DNA of 64,000 nucleotides from Lachnospiraceae bacterium (GCA_016281335.1 JAEEIK010000103.1:1-64000); one strand, 5' to 3'; positions 47,001-56,609 are shown, numbered from the stretch's first letter. Notes: generated by a model not told the origin, from the sequence alone. Program-made: numbers and translations.

Positions 47001-49354
47001 GCTATACGCTTGAGACCGATAAACTGGCTTCACCAAAGAATGAGGACGGCGGTGTAGAGGAAGAGACCAAGGGTAATGACTGGGTGAAGGCCATTAGCCT
47101 GCCCGGTGTCATCAGCATACCCGATTATGCCTTTGACAGCTGTGAGAGACTGGAGAGTCTGATCATATCCAAGGATACTACGAGTATAGGAGCATCAGCA
47201 TTCCAGGGCTGCACCAACTTACAGACTATCGGCACCAACGGCAATCCCAAGTATGTCTGCGAGAACTGCATACTTTATGAAATGAAGGATGACGGCGTAG
47301 AACTCAATACCTGTCTGACTTACAGAGGAAACGGCGGAACTCCTCAGATAATAAACGTTACCACGGATCCCATGCTTGCAAAGCTTACTTCGGTAAAAGA
47401 CGGGGCCTTTGCAGGCTGCAAGAATATCACTGATGTGGATCTCAGAACGGATCAGACCCTTAATTCATACAATGGCGTGATAGAGACCATACCGGCTAAC
47501 TGCTTTAACGGCTGTAAGAAACTTTCACAGCTGACACTTCCTGAATCCGTGAGATTTATCGGTGAAAAAGCCTTCCATGACACCAATGATCCCATAAGAG
47601 TGATACTGCCTGAATTTGCAAGTATAGAGAGTGATGCTTTTGATGACGGCAAGGCCAGGATATATTCCTACTGGGATGATAAGGAGAAGGGAACGATCAA
47701 GAACCAGGCCTATGGCAAGGCTCATAATATAGATGTGTTCCCTCTTGAAGGAGTCGTCAGAGTTACCTTAAGACTTGATGATGACTATACCGTTTACCGT
47801 ACGCTTACTGTTGGCGCGCCTACGGATATCATCTCGCTGCCCGGCACCACGGATATGGCAACGGTGGATTCAAAAGAGTATCCCGGACAGGGTTATGTAT
47901 TCAAATGCTGGAGATATATAGCTTCCGACGGAAAGAAGTATTCTTCGGATACAGATTATAAGTTCATGACCGAGAATATCACCGATGACCGTACTTATAA
48001 GGCTGTATACGGACCGGCTTCGGACTATACCATTACGTATTATGATTCCGACGGTGATGTATATGACAGCTTCAGCTTAGCTGCAGGCAAGACCATAGGC
48101 AACAGAAAGCCTGCGCCGCCCACGGGGTATATGTGGGTATATACCTATCCCGTAGGTTTTGATGACAGTCAGCCCGTTAATTCAAACGTAACGGCTATGG
48201 CTTATCCCGATCCGGATTATAAGCCTGACGATAATAATAACGGCAGCACGCCGACTCCTACACCGGATCCCGATGCAACGATAGTGCCTACACTTGAGCC
48301 GGAAACCACGGCTACACCTACGGCAGAACCTACAAGAGATCCTAACAACACACCGACTCCGACACCGGGAGCTAACCAGACACCGACACCTACACCTATA
48401 GGCTTTGTTCCCACACCGACACCGATAGGACCTGTTACGGGCGGTTATCTGGTTACCGTTGAAAACGGCGCCGGCGGAGGATATTTCAAGGCGGGTTCGG
48501 TAGTTACGATCACTGCTTATTCACCTGCGGCAGGACAGCAGTTTGACCGCTGGACTACATCAAATACTGATATAGGCTTCTCAAATGTTAATGCTGTTTC
48601 TACAACCTTTATTATGCCCAGTCATAATGTAAAGGTAACGGCTACCTACAAGAAGCAGACTACCAGCGGAAATGCAACACCGGCTTCAAGTCCGAATACC
48701 AGCAACAGCGGGGATAACACAAAGAAATCCCAGAACAAGGGAAGCACCGATGTGATAATAACCACCGATACCATCGATAACAATAATAAGAACCGCGGAA
48801 CAGCAACGGTTGCAGGCTCTACCGATAATTTTGTCCTGAAGATAACCGATTCGGCTGCGGCCAGCGCAGCAGTGGAACAGGCTCTCAGAAATATGTACGG
48901 CGAGAGATTTGCAAATATCAATTATGCTGCATTTGATATATCACTGTATGACAGTACCGGAACCAATCTGATAAGCAATGCAAACGATCTGGCAGTGACG
49001 GTGACCATGCCCATACCTGATGCGCTTACACAGTATGCCGGCAATAACAGGGCAGGAGCGGTGGTTAACGGACAGCTGCAGGAACTGTCGGTCAAGTTCG
49101 TAAGTCTTGACGGTGTACCCTGCATGAGATTTACGGCTACACACTTCTCGCCTTATACCATATTCGTTGATACTCAGAATGTGGTAAGGGGAATCAGTGA
49201 TACCACACCCAAGACAGGTGACGGAATAGCACCCAAGTGGTTCCTGTCGGCAGGTATGCTTTCGCTCTCGGCAATACTCTTCCTGTGGAGAGATAAGAAG
49301 CCTGAGATGGCGAAGGCGATGGAGGAGAAGAAGAGGAAAAAGAGAAGCCGTTAA
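44024..49354 (+). CDS. large BspA-like leucine-rich-repeat surface protein with cell-wall sorting-like C-terminus
   Basis: Many LRR_5 repeats (e.g. ITDVDLRTDQTLNSYNGVIETIPANCFNGCKKLSQLTLPESVRFIGEKAFHD), TPTPTP linker, C-term TPKTGDGIAPKWFLSAGMLSLSAILFLWRDKK...KKRKKRSR. Confidence 0.9.
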   Translation: MAEKGKDSRQRGRQQGKAQQKKSGMSSKMKRNIRYSLAGVLLVSAVAIAAMPSDRSGKAKAATPNPAMNYSTDATLQRNKDVDADASLVYDALTAEDVSSFSITNNGTFFELTQQYKAYKKPGMASDCIIYGHDADDTTSNLVIPRSLPTGYKMLKEDVFTTYRDDTLHTLDFVVTPHESTVSISQNNLAAGTLPFNDLKTYFPNECAEIEASAEDAPKVILHGSNMRDDLKYRYYCEYGSGDNSLKGCTLVRVQNRAIGKLKDAGGADLPYSNDDFVLAAQKVSFSGESATNDINGFVLDGFKTVAGIASRAFTGMQGRYVESVTLPDTVTGVGDEAFMGCPLLSSVQMDKVSFIGNRVFQGCTSLTTASLAKNTQTIGREAFEGCQRLVSIKFPGNVSDIGFGAFANCSALSTVDFTENLGVTIGEYAFYNTPVLNVQFNNAATYGLGKAAFALDSPMAGMETFSFPNLITPYVSAVYDQAEDGYIGTENPGDNGGYRLYKYDDNTHDSSIGDYLLAGRSGLKTVYMSSAFGTTVEEHLPRNTFSGCTNLGALELGSQSNRYLTFDPDIFRDVENHDMYVYGPEYIPTGDNPPARPRECTWAAETAVEKYVPYIYGGTSSKDINNNHFEVGVAEEVDGAGNVTKGYRFDLQTSDTGNASIRLVSFIGAVPDAIEEFSIPSSVAGYNVTTLMDACLDPIKDKVVNLVVPDGSLTEIGEKVFYKAGKLESVNIGSSVTKIGESTFAACEDLKKVVIGPNVSEIGATAFGSSSKLEHIYWTGNTATQPDITIGKDAFATGGTKLYFYGDVAEDFKPFTYAMEDNVRLYDNAAERICYVYPSPLSYSEAFARGTRVNAAGDTEVIPSAANLKTLDAYPHYKIIRDDATGLATLIDYPQFRDLPIEVKKYWLGADDAPASLGPNDLALIDSTIYINVPEAVKSIDVYSYINSNANAGNLHYFGNEGIDGTTMKEVDVYGQVSDNSADGLHSGLFSGYTLETDKLASPKNEDGGVEEETKGNDWVKAISLPGVISIPDYAFDSCERLESLIISKDTTSIGASAFQGCTNLQTIGTNGNPKYVCENCILYEMKDDGVELNTCLTYRGNGGTPQIINVTTDPMLAKLTSVKDGAFAGCKNITDVDLRTDQTLNSYNGVIETIPANCFNGCKKLSQLTLPESVRFIGEKAFHDTNDPIRVILPEFASIESDAFDDGKARIYSYWDDKEKGTIKNQAYGKAHNIDVFPLEGVVRVTLRLDDDYTVYRTLTVGAPTDIISLPGTTDMATVDSKEYPGQGYVFKCWRYIASDGKKYSSDTDYKFMTENITDDRTYKAVYGPASDYTITYYDSDGDVYDSFSLAAGKTIGNRKPAPPTGYMWVYTYPVGFDDSQPVNSNVTAMAYPDPDYKPDDNNNGSTPTPTPDPDATIVPTLEPETTATPTAEPTRDPNNTPTPTPGANQTPTPTPIGFVPTPTPIGPVTGGYLVTVENGAGGGYFKAGSVVTITAYSPAAGQQFDRWTTSNTDIGFSNVNAVSTTFIMPSHNVKVTATYKKQTTSGNATPASSPNTSNSGDNTKKSQNKGSTDVIITTDTIDNNNKNRGTATVAGSTDNFVLKITDSAAASAAVEQALRNMYGERFANINYAAFDISLYDSTGTNLISNANDLAVTVTMPIPDALTQYAGNNRAGAVVNGQLQELSVKFVSLDGVPCMRFTATHFSPYTIFVDTQNVVRGISDTTPKTGDGIAPKWFLSAGMLSLSAILFLWRDKKPEMAKAMEEKKRKKRSR
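48247..48435 (+). repeat. Thr-Pro-rich low-complexity linker coding repeat
   Basis: Iterated acaccgact/ccgacacct units encoding TPTPTP. Confidence 0.75.
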
Positions 49355-49373
49355 GGCAGAAAGGAGGCAGTAT

Positions 49374-50873
49374 ATGAGGAAGAAGATACTGATAGTTTTA
49401 CCGGTGTCTGTACTCGTGCTGTCTCTTTTGATAGGCGGCATAATAAAAAGCCGGGCCGAAATACATGAGATATATAATATTAAGGACGGAGTGCTGATCT
49501 CTTATGAGGGAAGCGAAGCTCATGCATCGATACCCGGAGGAGTCAGTGTCATAGGGCGTCAGGCCTTTGAGAATAACAGAACACTTAAATCGGTAACGAT
49601 ACCGGGCAGTGTTACCCGCATTGAATATGCTGCATTCGCAGGCTGCGATTCGCTGCAGAGCGTTGAGATTCCGGATAGTGTGAACGAATTGGAAGATTCG
49701 GTATTCAGGAGCTGCAAATCCCTTTCCTATGTCAAACTCGGTAAAAATGTCAGTGAAATGGGCGCCGGAGTATTCGGTGACTGTGATATGCTTTCGGGCC
49801 TTGATATAGACAGTGGTAACAGCGAATTTGCAATGTACAGCGGCGGGCTGTATGACAGCAAGTTTAAAAAACTCTACCAGTTCTTCAGCGGCAGCGCGGA
49901 TACTATCTTTAATGCACCTACAACTTTAAAAGAGATCGGACGTTATGCTTTCTGGGGAGCAGATTATCTCGAGATGATCGCTGTCCCGGCGGTGGACAGG
50001 ATCAATGATTATGCCTTTTCCAATGCATCGGGATTAAGATTTGTTACGATACAGACACCTACCAATGAGATAGGCGTTAAGGCCTTTGAAGACTGTGTAA
50101 GGCTTGAACAGATAGTAACTCCGATATCCTTAAGAAGCATACATGATACGGCTTTTGACGGCGTGCCTAAGAGCGCGATATTTGTGTGCGAGAATACTTC
50201 GGCAGCATGTAAATGGGCTGTTGAGCACGGCTTCCTTCAGTCAGAAAATGCCAGGGAAGTACTGGTAGTACAAAGCAGGCCGGCAACTGTTCCTACGCCC
50301 ATAGAGTTTGCGGAAACAACGCCTTTAAGTGTTGCGGATGACAGTACAGCAGCGCAGACACAGGCGGATACAAGGGACGGTGTGCTGCTTGGCGGTACTA
50401 CTGTGGTTACCGACAGAGCTTATGTGGATGTTAATGGTTTAAAGGTCAATGAGGGAAGTGCCAAGCCTACACCGGCGCCTTTTAACGGTATTATTCCCGC
50501 CTATGTTCATTATCAGGATGAAAGCCTGATCAAGTATGCATTTGAAGATTTTGACGGTGTAGTCAAGATAGGAGATTTCGCTCTGGCAAGAAGCAGTGTT
50601 TCGGAAGTGACGATACCGGAAGGAACGACAGAGATAGGTAAAGGCGCTTTTTATCATTGCGATAATCTCGCTGTCATTACCATACCCGCAAGCGTTACTA
50701 AGGTCGGCGCCAATGCCTTTGACCACACTCCCTGGTATAAAGCATGGGAAGCGGATAAGAGCGCAGGTGATTGGCTGATAGTAGGGGATGGCGTGGCTGT
50801 CGGATATAAAGGAAAAGAGAGCGCGCCGAAGATACCGGATGAAGTGAAAAGCATTGCTGAGGGTGTTTTATAA
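49374..50873 (+). CDS. BspA-like leucine-rich-repeat exported protein
   Basis: N-terminal signal/TM; LRR_5 repeats NRTLKSVTIPGSVTRIEYAAFAGCDSLQSVEIPDSVNELEDSVFRSCKSL. Confidence 0.88.
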   Translation: MRKKILIVLPVSVLVLSLLIGGIIKSRAEIHEIYNIKDGVLISYEGSEAHASIPGGVSVIGRQAFENNRTLKSVTIPGSVTRIEYAAFAGCDSLQSVEIPDSVNELEDSVFRSCKSLSYVKLGKNVSEMGAGVFGDCDMLSGLDIDSGNSEFAMYSGGLYDSKFKKLYQFFSGSADTIFNAPTTLKEIGRYAFWGADYLEMIAVPAVDRINDYAFSNASGLRFVTIQTPTNEIGVKAFEDCVRLEQIVTPISLRSIHDTAFDGVPKSAIFVCENTSAACKWAVEHGFLQSENAREVLVVQSRPATVPTPIEFAETTPLSVADDSTAAQTQADTRDGVLLGGTTVVTDRAYVDVNGLKVNEGSAKPTPAPFNGIIPAYVHYQDESLIKYAFEDFDGVVKIGDFALARSSVSEVTIPEGTTEIGKGAFYHCDNLAVITIPASVTKVGANAFDHTPWYKAWEADKSAGDWLIVGDGVAVGYKGKESAPKIPDEVKSIAEGVL

Positions 50874-50903
50874 GCCCCATAAAAAAATAAAGGAGATATT
50901 GAA

Positions 50904-52109
50904 ATGAGCAAGATTGTGATGAAGACGCCGTTAGTAGAGATGGACGGCGACGAGATGACCAGAATACTCTGGGGAATGATCAAGGAGGAGCTGATCGAGC
51001 CGTATATCGAACTGAAGACGGAATATTACGACCTGGGATTAAAGAACAGAAACGATACGGATGATAAGGTAACGGTGGACAGTGCCGAAGCCACCAAGAA
51101 ATACGGAGTAGCTGTAAAATGTGCGACCATCACTCCCAATGCGGCAAGAGTAAAAGAATATGATCTGAAAGAAATGTGGAAGAGCCCCAACGGTACCATA
51201 AGAGCAATACTTGACGGTACGGTTTTCAGGGCTCCGATACTCGTTAAGGGCATAGTTCCTTATGTGAAAAACTGGACAAAGCCCATCACCATCGCGCGTC
51301 ATGCTTATGGTGATGTATATAAGAACGTAGAAATAAAAGTGCCCGGAAAAGGCAAGGCTGAGCTTGTATTCACGGCTGAGGACGGAAGTGAGATAAGAGA
51401 GACCATACATCAGTTTGACGGCTCCGGCATCATACAGGGCATTCATAACACTGATGCTTCCATTACTTCATTTGCGCATGCCTGCTTTAAGTATGCGCTT
51501 GATACCAAGCAGGATCTGTGGTTTTCAACAAAAGACACCATATCCAAAAAGTATGATCACAACTTCAAGGATATCTTCCAGGATCTGTATGATAATGAGT
51601 ATAAAGCAGACTTTGAAAAAGCAGGGATCGAGTATTTCTATACACTGATCGATGATGCGGTTGCCAGAGTTATACGTTCGGAAGGCGGCTTTATCTGGGC
51701 CTGCAAGAATTACGACGGTGATGTTATGAGCGATATGGTGGCTACGGCATACGGAGATCTCTCAATGATGACTTCGGTGCTGGTATCTCCCAAGGGAGTA
51801 TATGAATATGAGGCAGCCCACGGAACCGTACAGAGACATTATTACAAGCATCTGAAGGGCGAAGAGACTTCTACCAATTCCATTGCAACTATATTTGCGT
51901 GGACCGGGGCACTCAGAAAAAGAGGAGAGCTTGACGGAATAAGCGAACTTGTGGAATACGCTGATAAGATGGAAAAGGCTTGTGTTAAGACCGTTGAAGA
52001 CGGCAAAATGACCAAGTCACTTTCCCTGATCTCCACCTGTGAGAATCCCGTGATCCTCAATTCCATGGATTTCATCAAGGCTATAAGGAATACCTTTGAC
52101 ACAATGTAA
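50904..52109 (+). CDS. icd: NADP-dependent isocitrate dehydrogenase, eukaryotic-like homodimeric type
   Basis: [79 protein letters not shown]. Confidence 0.95.
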   Translation: MSKIVMKTPLVEMDGDEMTRILWGMIKEELIEPYIELKTEYYDLGLKNRNDTDDKVTVDSAEATKKYGVAVKCATITPNAARVKEYDLKEMWKSPNGTIRAILDGTVFRAPILVKGIVPYVKNWTKPITIARHAYGDVYKNVEIKVPGKGKAELVFTAEDGSEIRETIHQFDGSGIIQGIHNTDASITSFAHACFKYALDTKQDLWFSTKDTISKKYDHNFKDIFQDLYDNEYKADFEKAGIEYFYTLIDDAVARVIRSEGGFIWACKNYDGDVMSDMVATAYGDLSMMTSVLVSPKGVYEYEAAHGTVQRHYYKHLKGEETSTNSIATIFAWTGALRKRGELDGISELVEYADKMEKACVKTVEDGKMTKSLSLISTCENPVILNSMDFIKAIRNTFDTM

Positions 52110-52120
52110 GGGAGGGCAGG

Positions 52121-52726
52121 ATGTCCAGGACCGACGATATATTCAGACCTGCACTGGCCGGTAAAAAGATCCCGATCATCTCTTTGGACAACAAATGGTA
52201 CAAACTGATGGCGGGCATAGAGCATACTCCGGAAATGAAAGAGCTTGAAGACAAGCTTAAGGAACTGCTGAAACGCCAGGGTAAGATCAACAGCGAACTG
52301 AAGGAAATAAAGAAACAGAAAGCCAAACTCATGGAGGACATCGTGGGTGTGATGGATTCCGAGAACGGTGACGAAAAGCAGGAAGAATATAAGAAAAAGA
52401 TAGATGAATGCAATGCGCGGATGGATAAGTATCAGGACGAGCTGCTGGATCTTCCGAAAGAGATCAATGAGGTCAATATGGAACTGATGCTTGATACCAT
52501 GGAGATCTGCTATGAAGTGATACAGGAAAATACGGATAAGATAAAGGAGATAGCCGACTGGATAACAAATGTCCGTATTGAACTCAAGAAAAACGTTGTC
52601 AGGAAACAGGAGTGCGAACTGAAAAATCAGCAGATGTACTCTTATATGCATGATATTTTCGGGGCGGAGGTCATCGATATCTTCGACATGAAGTATAATC
52701 CCGAAGAAAATCCGCTGAAAGCATAA
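52121..52726 (+). CDS. coiled-coil hypothetical protein
   Basis: ORF with good RBS between icd and alr; long Lys/Glu-rich helical region. Confidence 0.65.
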   Translation: MSRTDDIFRPALAGKKIPIISLDNKWYKLMAGIEHTPEMKELEDKLKELLKRQGKINSELKEIKKQKAKLMEDIVGVMDSENGDEKQEEYKKKIDECNARMDKYQDELLDLPKEINEVNMELMLDTMEICYEVIQENTDKIKEIADWITNVRIELKKNVVRKQECELKNQQMYSYMHDIFGAEVIDIFDMKYNPEENPLKA

Positions 52727-52744
52727 CTGTTCGGGAGGAAAGAT

Positions 52745-53872
52745 ATGCACGAGGAAAGAGTCTATGCTGCGGTAGATCTTTCAAACATAAGACATAATAT
52801 CGCTGAGATATACAGACATACAAAGGGCTGTAGTCGTATAATGGCCGTAATAAAGGCTGACGGTTACGGACACGGCGCAAAAAGGATAGCCGAAGCATTG
52901 CTGAATGCCGATGAGGTATTCGGCTTTGCTGTTGCTACCATTGATGAGGCGCTGGAACTTAGCGCGATGCCCGTAAAGAAGCCGGTGCTCATACTCGGTT
53001 ACTGTTTTCCCTCGGGCTACAGGGAAGCGGTGGAGAATGATATAAGGCTTACAATATTTGACAGGAAGAGTGCGGAACAATTAAATGCCGCGGCTGCCGG
53101 ACTCGACAAAAAGGCCAAGATACACATCAAGCTTGATACAGGTATGGGACGTATCGGCATTAAACCTGACAGTGAAGGCCGTGAGCTGGTAAGAGATATA
53201 GCAGGCCTTGAAAACATCGAAATAGAAGGTATCTTTACTCACTTCGCAAGGGCCGATGAAGCCGACAAGAGCTATGCTAATAAGCAGCTTCAGGTTTTTA
53301 AGGATTTTGTTGAAAGTCTCAGGGATTTCGGTATAGAGATACCTTATCCTCACTGTGCCAACAGCGCTGCCATCATGGAAATGCCGGATACCTGGTTTAA
53401 GCTGGTCAGAAGCGGGATCATAACTTATGGAATGATGCCTTCCGATGAAGTGAAGGCCGGTGATCTTAACTTGAAACCTGCCATGGAAATAAGGTCCAGC
53501 GTGATCTTTGTTAAGGATGTACCTGCAGGAACTGCCATAAGCTACGGCGGCACATTTGTGACAAATGCGCCTTCGCGTATAGCAACGGTTTCGGTAGGCT
53601 ATGCGGACGGTTATCCGAGAAGCTTGTCAGGTAAGGGAGAAGTACTGATACGAGGGCACAGATACCGGGTAGCCGGTCGTGTCTGTATGGATCAGATGAT
53701 GGTGGACATTACAGGCAATACCGATATAGAAGCCGGTGATCCGGTTACTATAGTAGGCCGTGACGGAGACGACGAGATAAGCATGGAAGAGTTTGCGGCA
53801 ATGAGCGGACGCATAAATTACGAGGCAGTATGCGATATAGGAAAGCGCGTGCCGCGCGTATATCTCACATAA
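52745..53872 (+). CDS. alr: alanine racemase
   Basis: VYAAVDLSNIRHNIAEIYRHTKGCSRIMAVIKADGYGHGA (PLP Lys), RVCMDQMMVDI. Confidence 0.96.
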   Translation: MHEERVYAAVDLSNIRHNIAEIYRHTKGCSRIMAVIKADGYGHGAKRIAEALLNADEVFGFAVATIDEALELSAMPVKKPVLILGYCFPSGYREAVENDIRLTIFDRKSAEQLNAAAAGLDKKAKIHIKLDTGMGRIGIKPDSEGRELVRDIAGLENIEIEGIFTHFARADEADKSYANKQLQVFKDFVESLRDFGIEIPYPHCANSAAIMEMPDTWFKLVRSGIITYGMMPSDEVKAGDLNLKPAMEIRSSVIFVKDVPAGTAISYGGTFVTNAPSRIATVSVGYADGYPRSLSGKGEVLIRGHRYRVAGRVCMDQMMVDITGNTDIEAGDPVTIVGRDGDDEISMEEFAAMSGRINYEAVCDIGKRVPRVYLT

Positions 53873-53884
53873 ACAGGAGTATTA

Positions 53885-54694
53885 ATGGGACTATTCGGAT
53901 TTGGAAAAAAAGATGATACCGGCAAAGAACAGGAGATCATCGCCATGGTCAATGAAGGCCAGGAAAAGGGTGAGATAGAACCGGAAGAAGCGGAGATGAT
54001 CGCCAATATCTTTGAGTATTCTGATAAAGAAGCGGCGGATATCATGACTCACAGGAATCATATACAGGCTTTTGAAGACAGCTGCAAGCTTAAGGATGCG
54101 ATCAGCGAGATACTGAACGGGAGCTTTTCAAGATTTCCCGTATATCATGAGGATATAGATCATATAGTCGGTATATTGCATCTGAAGGACGCCTTCAGGG
54201 TATATTATAATGCGCCGAAACAGAATCCGCCCCTGTCCGAGATAAAGGGACTGTTAAGGGAGACGGATTTTGTGCCTGAGACAAAGAATATAGACGATCT
54301 TTTCAGAGAAATGCAAAAGAATAATGAGCAGATGGTCATAGTCGTTGACGAGTATGGCCAGACTTCCGGGCTGATAGCCATGGAAGATATACTTGAAGAG
54401 ATATTCGGAAATATACGGGATGAGTATGACGAAGAAAAGGATATGATCGTAGCTTCCGATAATGAACAGACTTTTCTTATAGAGGGACTTGCAAAGCTGG
54501 AAGATCTGGAGGAAGAACTGGGCATAGATTTCGGTGAGACCCAGACACAGACCATAAACGGTTATCTGATAACTCTAATGGAAAAGATACCTGAAGAAGG
54601 GGAACACTTCGAGACAGATATAGGCGGATACCATGTCAGAGTCGAAGAGGTCGAAGACAAGAAAGTCAAAACTGTAAGATTCACAAAAGTATAA
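53885..54694 (+). CDS. CBS-domain/CorC_HlyC hemolysin-like protein lacking the membrane domain
   Basis: ADIMTHRNHIQAFE, FSRFPVYHEDIDHIVGILHLKD, VVDEYGQTSGLIAMEDILEEIFGNIRDEYDEE. Confidence 0.9.
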   Translation: MGLFGFGKKDDTGKEQEIIAMVNEGQEKGEIEPEEAEMIANIFEYSDKEAADIMTHRNHIQAFEDSCKLKDAISEILNGSFSRFPVYHEDIDHIVGILHLKDAFRVYYNAPKQNPPLSEIKGLLRETDFVPETKNIDDLFREMQKNNEQMVIVVDEYGQTSGLIAMEDILEEIFGNIRDEYDEEKDMIVASDNEQTFLIEGLAKLEDLEEELGIDFGETQTQTINGYLITLMEKIPEEGEHFETDIGGYHVRVEEVEDKKVKTVRFTKV

Positions 54695-54725
54695 GTTTGC
54701 AATTTACATAATATAATGATGCTAA

Positions 54726-54855
54726 GGTCAAATGGGCATACGATCTTCGATCGTATGATCATGATGCAGAATAAATCGCTCTGGCAAGCTGGCTTGCCGA
54801 GACGATTTTTTATGCATCATATCCAAGCGGCTATGCTGCTTGGAACCATTTGACC
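54726..54855. ncRNA. four-armed palindromic (cloverleaf-foldable) intergenic element, candidate structured RNA or cruciform DNA
   Basis: Closing stem GGTCAAATGG/CCATTTGACC; arm CATACGATC/GATCGTATG; arm ATGATGCA...TGCATCAT extended by AAATCG/CGATTT and GGCAAG/CTTGCC; arm CCAAGCGGC/GCTGCTTGG. Confidence 0.55.
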
Positions 54856-54878
54856 AATTTAACATAAAATGGTAAAAT
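54850..54878 (+). promoter_or_regulatory. predicted sigma-A promoter of yebC family gene
   Basis: TTGACC (54850-54855), 17-bp spacer, TAAAAT (54873-54878); -35 lies in the 3' strand of the cloverleaf closing stem. Confidence 0.6.
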
Positions 54879-54907
54879 ACTACATATTGTTTTAAGGAGA
54901 GAAGATT

Positions 54908-55639
54908 ATGTCAGGACATTCTAAATTTGCCAATATCAAGCATAAGAAGGAAAAAAATGATGCCGCAAAGGGAAAGATCTTTACGATACTCGGTCGAGAG
55001 ATTGCGGTTGCGGTAAAGGAAGGCGGTCCGGATCCGACAAGCAACTATAAGCTTGCTGCCGTGATAGCAAAGGCTAAGGCCAACAATATGCCTAACGATA
55101 CCATAGACAGGGGCATTAAGAAAGCTTCCGGCGAAGCAGGCAGCGTCAACTATGAGCATGTAGTATATGAGGGCTACGGCCCCGGCGGAACGGCCATAAT
55201 AGTTGAAGCTCTGACGGACAACAAGAACAGGGCTGCTGCTAATGTAAGGAATGCATTTACCAAAGGCCAGGGAAGTATAGGAACCCAGGGCTGTGTGTCC
55301 TATATGTTTGATACCAAAGGCCAGATCATCATAGATAAAGAGGAATGTGATCTGGATGCGGATACTTTAATGGAAAAGGCATTGGATGCCGGAGCAGAGG
55401 ATTTTAACGAAGAGGAAGACAGTTTCGAGATATTGACGGATCCGGCAGGTTTTGACGAGGTATTTAAAGCCTTTACGGATGAAGGCATACCCATGGTAAG
55501 CGCCGAGGTTACAAGATTACCGCAGAATTATGTTGAACTGACAGATGAAGAAGCAATAAAGAACCTGACCAGAATACTCGATCTTTTAGATGAAGAGGAC
55601 GACGTTCAGAATGTCTACACGAACTGGGATGAAGGCTAA
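54908..55639 (+). CDS. YebC/PmpR family DNA-binding regulatory protein
   Basis: MSGHSKFANIKHKKEKNDAAKGKIFTILGREIAVAVKEGGPDPTSNYKLA. Confidence 0.96.
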   Translation: MSGHSKFANIKHKKEKNDAAKGKIFTILGREIAVAVKEGGPDPTSNYKLAAVIAKAKANNMPNDTIDRGIKKASGEAGSVNYEHVVYEGYGPGGTAIIVEALTDNKNRAAANVRNAFTKGQGSIGTQGCVSYMFDTKGQIIIDKEECDLDADTLMEKALDAGAEDFNEEEDSFEILTDPAGFDEVFKAFTDEGIPMVSAEVTRLPQNYVELTDEEAIKNLTRILDLLDEEDDVQNVYTNWDEG

Positions 55640-56609
55640 ACTGGCCATTGTAGTACCGTGTTATAACGAAGAAGAGATGTTCCCGACCAGCAGGAGCACT
55701 CTTTGTGCTGTAATTAAGGATCTTGCGGGAAAAGAAAAGATCGCTTCGGACAGTTTTGTTCTGTTCGTTAATGACGGAAGTACCGATAAAACCTGGGGGT
55801 TAATAAGCGAAGCGGCGGAGAATGATGCGAGTGTCTGGGGCATATCACTTACAAGAAACTGCGGACACCAGTCGGCTCTGCTGGCAGGTCTTATGGAAGC
55901 AAGGAAATATGCTGATGTCACAGTTTCCATAGATGCTGATCTGCAGGATGATGTCAATGTCATCGAAGAGATGATGGACCGGTATTATGAGGGCTGTGAT
56001 ATCGTATATGGTGTAAGAAGCGGACGCAAGACCGACAGCTTCATGAAGCGGAGCACGGCCCAGTTATATTATAAACTCCTGGAAAAACTCGGAGTAAAAT
56101 CCGTTTATAATCATGCGGATTTCAGGCTGATGTCAAAAAAAGCAGTGGATGAGCTGGCCAGATACAAGGAAAGCAACCTTTATTTAAGAGGACTCATACC
56201 GCAGCTCGGCTTTAAGACTGCTTCGGTTTATTATGAACGCAAGGAAAGAATGGCAGGTGAATCAAAGTATCCTTTTTCCAAAATGCTTAACCTGGCCATT
56301 AACGGTATCACTTCTTTTTCAAACAAGCCCATCAAGATGGTCATGCATTTCGGCTTTTTCGTTATGCTTGTCTGCCTTGCTGCAGCTGTATATGCTTTCG
56401 TATCATATTTTAACGGAGATGTTGAAAGAGGATGGACTTCGGTGATACTGTCCATCTGGTTTCTCGGGGGTGTTCAGCTGATATCCTTCGGCATAATAGG
56501 AGAATATATCGGCAGGATATATACAGAAGTTAAAGGCAGGCCTTTGTACAGTATAGAAGAATTTATATCTCATGGGGAGGAGAACGGAGATGTTCGGGAA
56601 AAAGAATAA
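55629..56609 (+). CDS. family 2 glycosyltransferase (GtrB/ArnC-like) with two C-terminal TM helices
   Basis: LAIVVPCYNEEEMFPTS, FVNDGSTDKTW, SIDADLQDD; start ATG 55629 overlaps yebC stop. Confidence 0.92.
   Translation: MKAKLAIVVPCYNEEEMFPTSRSTLCAVIKDLAGKEKIASDSFVLFVNDGSTDKTWGLISEAAENDASVWGISLTRNCGHQSALLAGLMEARKYADVTVSIDADLQDDVNVIEEMMDRYYEGCDIVYGVRSGRKTDSFMKRSTAQLYYKLLEKLGVKSVYNHADFRLMSKKAVDELARYKESNLYLRGLIPQLGFKTASVYYERKERMAGESKYPFSKMLNLAINGITSFSNKPIKMVMHFGFFVMLVCLAAAVYAFVSYFNGDVERGWTSVILSIWFLGGVQLISFGIIGEYIGRIYTEVKGRPLYSIEEFISHGEENGDVREKE

Noticed and set aside
51842-52750. 302-aa minus-strand hydrophobic ORF
   Set aside because: Antisense to the icd end and the coiled-coil gene; Leu/Phe richness comes from reverse reading of Lys/Glu codons.
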